This document shows positions 60,260 to 64,000 of a DNA stretch of 64,000 nucleotides, in pieces (within the stretch, counting starts at the first letter, position 1; each line of letters starts with the position of its first letter). The stretch is from positions 1 through 64,000 of the forward strand of contig JAXLQL010000029.1 in assembly GCA_046331625.1 (NCBI GenBank), written 5' to 3'. Below the pieces are notes generated by a model. It ran no database searches. It was not told the DNA's origin and saw only the letters and a program-made list of their open reading frames with translations. Source of the stretch: JAXLQL01 sp046331625. GTDB taxonomy: Bacteria; Acidobacteriota; Terriglobia; Bryobacterales; Bryobacteraceae. A program made the position numbers and the translations under genes.

Positions 60260-60960
60260 GCGACACCGTTATCGAGACCACCCAACTGACGAAAGAGTAC
60301 GTGCGCAGGTACTTTCGCGTAACGGCATTGAAGAGCGCGAATCTCTCGATCCAGCAGGGCGAGTTCGTGGCTCTGATGGGACCGTCGGGTTCGGGCAAGT
60401 CGACGCTGCTGCACTTGATCGCGGCCATGGACCGGCCGAGCGGCGGCAAGATTCGCGTGCTCGGTGTGGATTTGCGGTCGCTGAATGACGCGTCGATCGC
60501 GCGGTGGCGCAATGCACATATCGGGTTCATCTTCCAGTCATTCAACTTGATCCCGGTATTGACCGCGCTCGAGAACGTGGAGTTGCCATTGAAGCTGACC
60601 AAGCTCGGCAAGGCCGAACGGTTCGCGCACGCCAAGAAGGCGCTGGAACTGGTGGGCTTGGGCGATCGCATGAAGCACACGCCGCGGCAGCTTTCCGGCG
60701 GCCAGGAGCAGCGCGTGGCCATCGCGCGGGCGATCGTGACGGATCCGGATCTGATCCTGGCTGACGAGCCTACCGGCAATCTCGATGCGAGTTCGGCGCG
60801 GGACGTTCTGTTGCTGTTGACTCGCTTGAATCGCGAGTTCGGCAAGACGGTCGTGATGGTAACGCACGATCCGCATGCAGCCAAGGCGGCATCGCGCGTG
60901 CGGTATCTCGAAAAGGGCGAACTCCTTCCCGAAGGCCAGAAGCCAGAGGACTGGAACTGA
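60256..60960 (+). CDS. ABC ATPase of MacB/LolD type
   Basis: A 234-residue ATPase with Walker A GPSGSGKST (about residues 38-46), signature LSGGQEQRVAIARA, Walker B LILADEPTGNLD and H-loop VTHDPHAAK, typical of LolD/MacB proteins. It is the last gene of the HtrA-permease-permease-adaptor-ATPase operon. Confidence 0.93.
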   Translation: MSDTVIETTQLTKEYVRRYFRVTALKSANLSIQQGEFVALMGPSGSGKSTLLHLIAAMDRPSGGKIRVLGVDLRSLNDASIARWRNAHIGFIFQSFNLIPVLTALENVELPLKLTKLGKAERFAHAKKALELVGLGDRMKHTPRQLSGGQEQRVAIARAIVTDPDLILADEPTGNLDASSARDVLLLLTRLNREFGKTVVMVTHDPHAAKAASRVRYLEKGELLPEGQKPEDWN

Positions 60961-61023
60961 CGCCCCCCTCCGCAAAGTGGGAGGATTGCCCAGGACCCCG
61001 GTACGCGCAATACTATAGGACTC

Positions 61024-61539
61024 ATGGGCGTTTATCGTTCCGCCATTATCATCGCCGGTCTTGCCGCTACGCTGTTGGCGCAATCGACCGGAACACTCAA
61101 GACCAAGGTCTCGCCTAGCCGGGCTGGCGTGTTCGTCGACGGCAAGTACGTGGGGCCCGCGGGCAATCTCGGCATGGCTCGCAGCTACCCGGTAGCGGCG
61201 GGTGAGCATGAGATCAAGCTCGTGGAGCCGCGCTATCAAGAGGTGGTGAAGAAGGTGACCATCGCAGCGGGCAAGACCACCACGCTGAGCGAGACCATGA
61301 CCAAGCTCCCCGAGCCGAAGCCACCATTCGGCGTGCTGCGGATTCAGAGCTCCGACAAGTTCGCGGCGGTGTATGTGAATGGCCGGTTCATGGGTCACGC
61401 CGATGAGTTCAACGGTGGCACGCAGCGGTTGCTGCTGCCTCCGGGCGAGTACACGGTTCGCGTGGAAGCAGCGGGTGGGCCTACTGAGCAGAAGGTCACA
61501 CTAGAAGCGAACAAGACGGCGACGGTTCAGGCGAAGTAG
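61024..61539 (+). CDS. exported protein with two PEGA repeats
   Basis: A 171-residue secreted protein, signal YRSAIIIAGLAATLLAQ (residues 4-20). Two PEGA-type repeats follow: VSPSRAGVFVDGKYVGPAGN with YPVAAGEHEIKLVEPRY, and SSDKFAAVYVNGRFMGHADE with LLLPPGEYTVRVEAAG. PEGA repeats are beta-rich surface modules. The last codons (EANKTATVQAK) were copied to 61707-61748 (see repeat). Confidence 0.8.
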   Translation: MGVYRSAIIIAGLAATLLAQSTGTLKTKVSPSRAGVFVDGKYVGPAGNLGMARSYPVAAGEHEIKLVEPRYQEVVKKVTIAAGKTTTLSETMTKLPEPKPPFGVLRIQSSDKFAAVYVNGRFMGHADEFNGGTQRLLLPPGEYTVRVEAAGGPTEQKVTLEANKTATVQAK

Positions 61540-61748
61540 CCGGCATTGCGGGGGCAGTCGCCCACATCGCGGCGGAGCCGCGATCGCAGATCGTCGTTGC
61601 ATGGCCGGCGCGTGAAACAGCGTGCGTCCTACGGGCGCATGTGCCCGCATCGGGAGCGGGACTGAAGTCCCGCGCAGGCTGAAAGCCTGCCCCACAAGTC
61701 ACGTCCGAAGCGAATAAGATGGCGACGGTTCAGGCGACGCAGCCAGCA
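61504..61748 (+). repeat. 42-bp imperfect direct repeat flanking a REP-containing segment
   Basis: The last 14 codons of the PEGA gene (61504-61545) recur at about 61707-61748, with five mismatches in 42 bp. Offset 203 bp. The second copy lies antisense within the 3' end of the Gfo/Idh gene, so it supplies about the last 15 codons of that protein. Confidence 0.85.
61656..61696 (+). repeat. REP-like twin-hairpin element, copy 5
   Basis: Perfect first hairpin GCGGGACTGAAGTCCCGC, then GCAGGCTGAAAGCCTGC with one extra base, then CCCCACAA. Upstream flank CATGTGCCCGCATCGG is shared with copy 3. It lies between the convergent PEGA and Gfo/Idh genes. Confidence 0.8.
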
Positions 61749-62664
61749 CCTGGGCGGTAACCCAGTCGGTCCGGACCGCATCGCGCACGGGCGAAGCAAG
61801 CGCAGCCTTGCCTTCGATGGCGTCGACAAAGTTGCGGATCAGCGGGTAGTGCAGGTTGCGCGGGGCGGGGATGCTCTCCTCACCGCCGGGATAGACGAGA
61901 TCAGGTCCGTTGAGAGGTGAGAGATCGATCTCGCCTTCGGTGCCGACGATGCGGAAGCGGTCGCGCTCGACGCGCGAGTGCCAGCGGACATCGACGATGC
62001 CGCGCACGCCGTTGCCGTATTCGACGAGCGCGGTGGCCGAGTCTTCCACTCGCGATTGGTGCACCACGCGCGAGCGCTGTCCGCAGGCGCGGGCCGGTTC
62101 GCCGAAGAAGAAGTTGAGCAGGTCGATACGGTGCGAGGCGATGTCGTAGAGCGGACCGCCGCCGGACATGACGGGGTCGAGAAGCCAGGCGCGCTTGCCG
62201 TCTTCGGCCTGGAACCAAGAGTGATTCTCGAGCTCGGCGAGCACAGGCCGGCCGATGGCGCCCTCGGCCACGAGTTGGCGCGCGCGCAGCACCTTGGGAT
62301 ACAAGCGGCGATAGTAGGAGACGCCGAGGAGCTTGCCGGTTTCGCGGGCCGCGTCCACCATGGTGAGGGCTTCGGCGTAGTCGAGCGCGGTGGGCTTTTC
62401 GCAGAGCACGTGCTTGCCGGCGCGCAGTGCGGCGATGGTTTGCGGCGCGTGGAGACTGACCGGTGTGGCGAGGTAGACAGCGTCGAAGGCTGCGGAGGCG
62501 AGAGCGGAGTCGAGGTCCGGGAAGACCTCGGGTGCGTAGGCGCGGCCCTTGGCGGGAGTGCGCGAGACGACGGCTGCAATCTCACTGCGCGGTTCCTGTT
62601 GCAGCGCGGGGATCACGCGCTTGGTGGCGATGTCGCCGACGCCCACGAGAAGCCAGCGGGTCAT
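61699..62664 (-). CDS. Gfo/Idh/MocA-family NAD(P)-dependent oxidoreductase
   Basis: A 321-residue protein: Rossmann motif LLVGVGDIATKRVIPALQ (residues 4-21), CEKPTALDY (the EKP catalytic motif, about 89-97) and a C-terminal beta-sheet domain (GPLYDIASHRIDLLNFFFGE). The substrate is a sugar or cyclitol, unknown. Its C-terminal tail (about 15 residues) is encoded by the duplicated antisense of the PEGA gene end, so the original terminus was probably replaced. It overlaps the rhomboid gene by 4 bp. Confidence 0.88.
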   Translation of the reverse strand: MTRWLLVGVGDIATKRVIPALQQEPRSEIAAVVSRTPAKGRAYAPEVFPDLDSALASAAFDAVYLATPVSLHAPQTIAALRAGKHVLCEKPTALDYAEALTMVDAARETGKLLGVSYYRRLYPKVLRARQLVAEGAIGRPVLAELENHSWFQAEDGKRAWLLDPVMSGGGPLYDIASHRIDLLNFFFGEPARACGQRSRVVHQSRVEDSATALVEYGNGVRGIVDVRWHSRVERDRFRIVGTEGEIDLSPLNGPDLVYPGGEESIPAPRNLHYPLIRNFVDAIEGKAALASPVRDAVRTDWVTAQVLAASPEPSPSYSLRT

Positions 62665-63494
62665 GAGATGGGACCTCCGAATGAGAGCGCCATTTCGAGG
62701 AACGAGAGTCCGGTGAGCACGGCGCAGATGACGGCGAGTGCGTTCCAGATCTTCTCACGAGGCTGGGTGGGGCGAGGTTCTCCGGCGAGCCAGGCAGTGG
62801 CGAATCCGCCGATGAACCCGCCGATATGAGCGGCATTGTCGATGCGGAAGAATGGGAGCATGCCAATGAGCAGGCCGTAGACAGCCCACCGCGTGTAGTG
62901 AGTCTTGATCATGTCACCCAATGCGGAGCGGTGCCTCATGCCGAAAACCACGATAGCCCCGATCAGTCCGTAGATCCCGGCTGAAGCTCCCACCGAGAGC
63001 GAATCAGACCACCATGCGCTGGCCAGAAATCCCGTGACCGTGGCGACGAAGTAGATCACCACCGTGCGGCTGGTTTCGAAAATTTGCTCTACGCTTGCGC
63101 TCAGATCGAACAGAACCCAGGTGTTCATCAGGAAGTGAGTGAGCCCACTGTGAAGAAAGCCGGCGGTGACCAGTCGCCAGTACTGGTGGCCGAAGAAGAT
63201 CGCGGCGTTGTACTTCGCGCCGAAAGCGAAGAGCGTGCGGTCGTCGATGTCCGAGATGGCGTTTTGATTGCCCCCGTTCATGCTGACCAGGATGGTGGCC
63301 ACCCAAAGCCCCGAGTTGATGATCAGGATCAACATCGTGATGAAGCGAGCCGAGGGCAGCAGGCCGCCGATCAGGCCGTCTGGTTCTCGCTGGTCGATGG
63401 CGCGCGCACCGATGGGCGTGTCGCAATAGGGGCAGACCTTGTCGTCGGTAGTCACGAAAGCCCGGCAGTGCGGGCACATCCGGCGTTTTTCCAC
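62661..63494 (-). CDS. rhomboid intramembrane serine protease with N-terminal zinc ribbon
   Basis: A 277-residue protein. A ribbon of two CxxC pairs (CPHC, CPYC; residues 7-25) precedes six or so helices. The catalytic Ser is in GASAGIYGL (about 170), and the His in DNAAHIGGFIGG (about 219). Helix 2 has HSGLTHFLMNTW. Rhomboids cleave transmembrane segments. The ribbon is a frequent add-on in bacteria. Its stop overlaps the Gfo/Idh start as ATGA. Confidence 0.93.
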   Translation of the reverse strand: MEKRRMCPHCRAFVTTDDKVCPYCDTPIGARAIDQREPDGLIGGLLPSARFITMLILIINSGLWVATILVSMNGGNQNAISDIDDRTLFAFGAKYNAAIFFGHQYWRLVTAGFLHSGLTHFLMNTWVLFDLSASVEQIFETSRTVVIYFVATVTGFLASAWWSDSLSVGASAGIYGLIGAIVVFGMRHRSALGDMIKTHYTRWAVYGLLIGMLPFFRIDNAAHIGGFIGGFATAWLAGEPRPTQPREKIWNALAVICAVLTGLSFLEMALSFGGPIS

Positions 63495-63555
63495 TGAGGT
63501 TCATTGTAGCGGGGACCGGCGGCTGGGAACGGCGAATCGCTATGATCGAGAAGCG

Positions 63556-64000
63556 ATGGCGATATCGGAAGCGGAGAGACAAGCGGCGGTGGAATTGCTC
63601 GAGCAGACGCGCGAGGCGGTGCTCGCGATGGTGGACTCGGTGACGCCGGAGCAGTGGAGTTGGCGGGCGGGGGAGGGCGAGTGGTCCATGCGCGATTGCG
63701 TGGAGCACATCGTGTTGGTGGAGCTGTCGCTGCTGGCGCAGGCAGAAGCGGCGCTGGCCGACCCGCCGGGCGAGGTGCTCGAAAAGGCTGCCGAGAAGGA
63801 CGCACGCATCTCGCGGGCGATCCCATCTCGGGAGCGGAAGGTGCAGTCGCCCGAGCCGTTCCGTCCGGGCCGGTTCGATGGAGACGTGCGTCAGGAGTTC
63901 GTGGTTGTGCGCGAGAAAACGCTCGCCTTCGCGCGGACCACGCAGGCCGAGTTACGTGCACACTGGCGCGACCATTTCGCGCTGGGGAAGTTGGATGCCT
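63556..64000 (+). CDS. DinB-family protein, 5' part
   Basis: From ATG 63556 the frame stays open to the window end (148 codons). The start AISEAERQAAVELLEQTREA, then WSMRDCVEHIVLVELSLLAQ, then FRPGRFDGDVRQEF and LRAHWRDHFALGKLD, resembles DinB_2/YfiT-like four-helix proteins that bind metal through three His; His residues in CVEHI and RDHFAL are visible. These include thiol transferases and unknown enzymes. The C-terminus is beyond the window. Confidence 0.75.
   Translation, partial: MAISEAERQAAVELLEQTREAVLAMVDSVTPEQWSWRAGEGEWSMRDCVEHIVLVELSLLAQAEAALADPPGEVLEKAAEKDARISRAIPSRERKVQSPEPFRPGRFDGDVRQEFVVVREKTLAFARTTQAELRAHWRDHFALGKLDA

Noticed and set aside
1..64000. rRNA, tRNA or riboswitch genes
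   Set aside because: No tRNA-like T-loop with matching arms, rRNA segment or recognisable riboswitch motif was noticed in the intergenic regions. A covariance-model search would be needed to exclude small ones.

Overview
The window reads as a high-GC chromosome segment from an acidobacterium, most likely Bryobacterales ('Solibacter'-like). The inference rests on a C-terminal domain of the Solibacter-enriched TIGR03437 type on a secreted beta-helix protein, several secreted sulfatases, FG-GAP and PEGA proteins, an alginate-export-type porin, and dispersed twin-hairpin repeats. No rRNA, tRNA, CRISPR array, prophage or intact insertion sequence was seen. Genes are dense and many are translationally coupled by ATGA, GTGA or TTGA overlaps.

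Layout. 1-654: 3' end of a porin gene. 752-11226: a complete uptake [NiFe]-hydrogenase locus, with hypF divergent from hyaA-hyaB-hyaC-hyaD-hypC-hypD-hypE-hypA-hypB. The small subunit has the six-cysteine set of oxygen-tolerant enzymes. A sigma-54-like site lying inside a perfect inverted repeat precedes hyaA. Between hypD and hypE sit three exact 137-bp tandem units. Each encodes a 46-residue mini-protein beginning with the HypE N-terminus, and each overlaps the next start by ATGA. 11204-17076: tldD/pmbA, glmU, yvcK and a TPR gene. 17216-23654: a sulfatase, a nucleoside hydrolase, a 925-residue repetitive helical protein ending in a receiver domain without its phospho-acceptor Asp, and a PepSY-type membrane pair. 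23655-26191: a decayed patch with a Y-family polymerase remnant, a DUF4919-like gene, a truncated DUF5946-like gene and a vapBC pair.

26192-29790: a coupled operon of a BsuPI-domain protein, a CDP-alcohol phosphatidyltransferase, GtrA, and an ABC ATPase plus permease without a binding protein. 29744-36465: two T2SSG-like lipoprotein genes (one frameshifted), an FG-GAP protein, a beta-barrel protein, a beta-helix protein and a second sulfatase, the last coupled to an unknown gene and a macro-domain gene. 37533-42776: HAD phosphatase plus methyltransferase, a PH-like protein, an Rpn-like nuclease, murB and DUF2461. 42986-46548: a coiled-coil membrane protein behind a sigma-54-like promoter, two DUF433 genes, an unknown gene and an octaheme HAO-type cytochrome. 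46665-50639: a tannase-like esterase and a tandemly amplified, partly decayed DUF5678/aspartic-protease module.

50829-54577: a conserved unknown gene, a NapH-type ferredoxin membrane protein and a TIGR03437 beta-helix protein. 54810-60960: coaE, an HtrA protease and a four-gene MacB-type efflux or lipoprotein-transport system. 61024-64000: PEGA protein, Gfo/Idh oxidoreductase, rhomboid protease and the 5' part of a DinB-family gene.

The most novel-looking structure is the mini-ORF array in front of hypE. Differences between its copies are mostly synonymous in the HypE-like half, which suggests a maintained peptide. The DUF5678/protease amplification and the pseudo-receiver protein come next.
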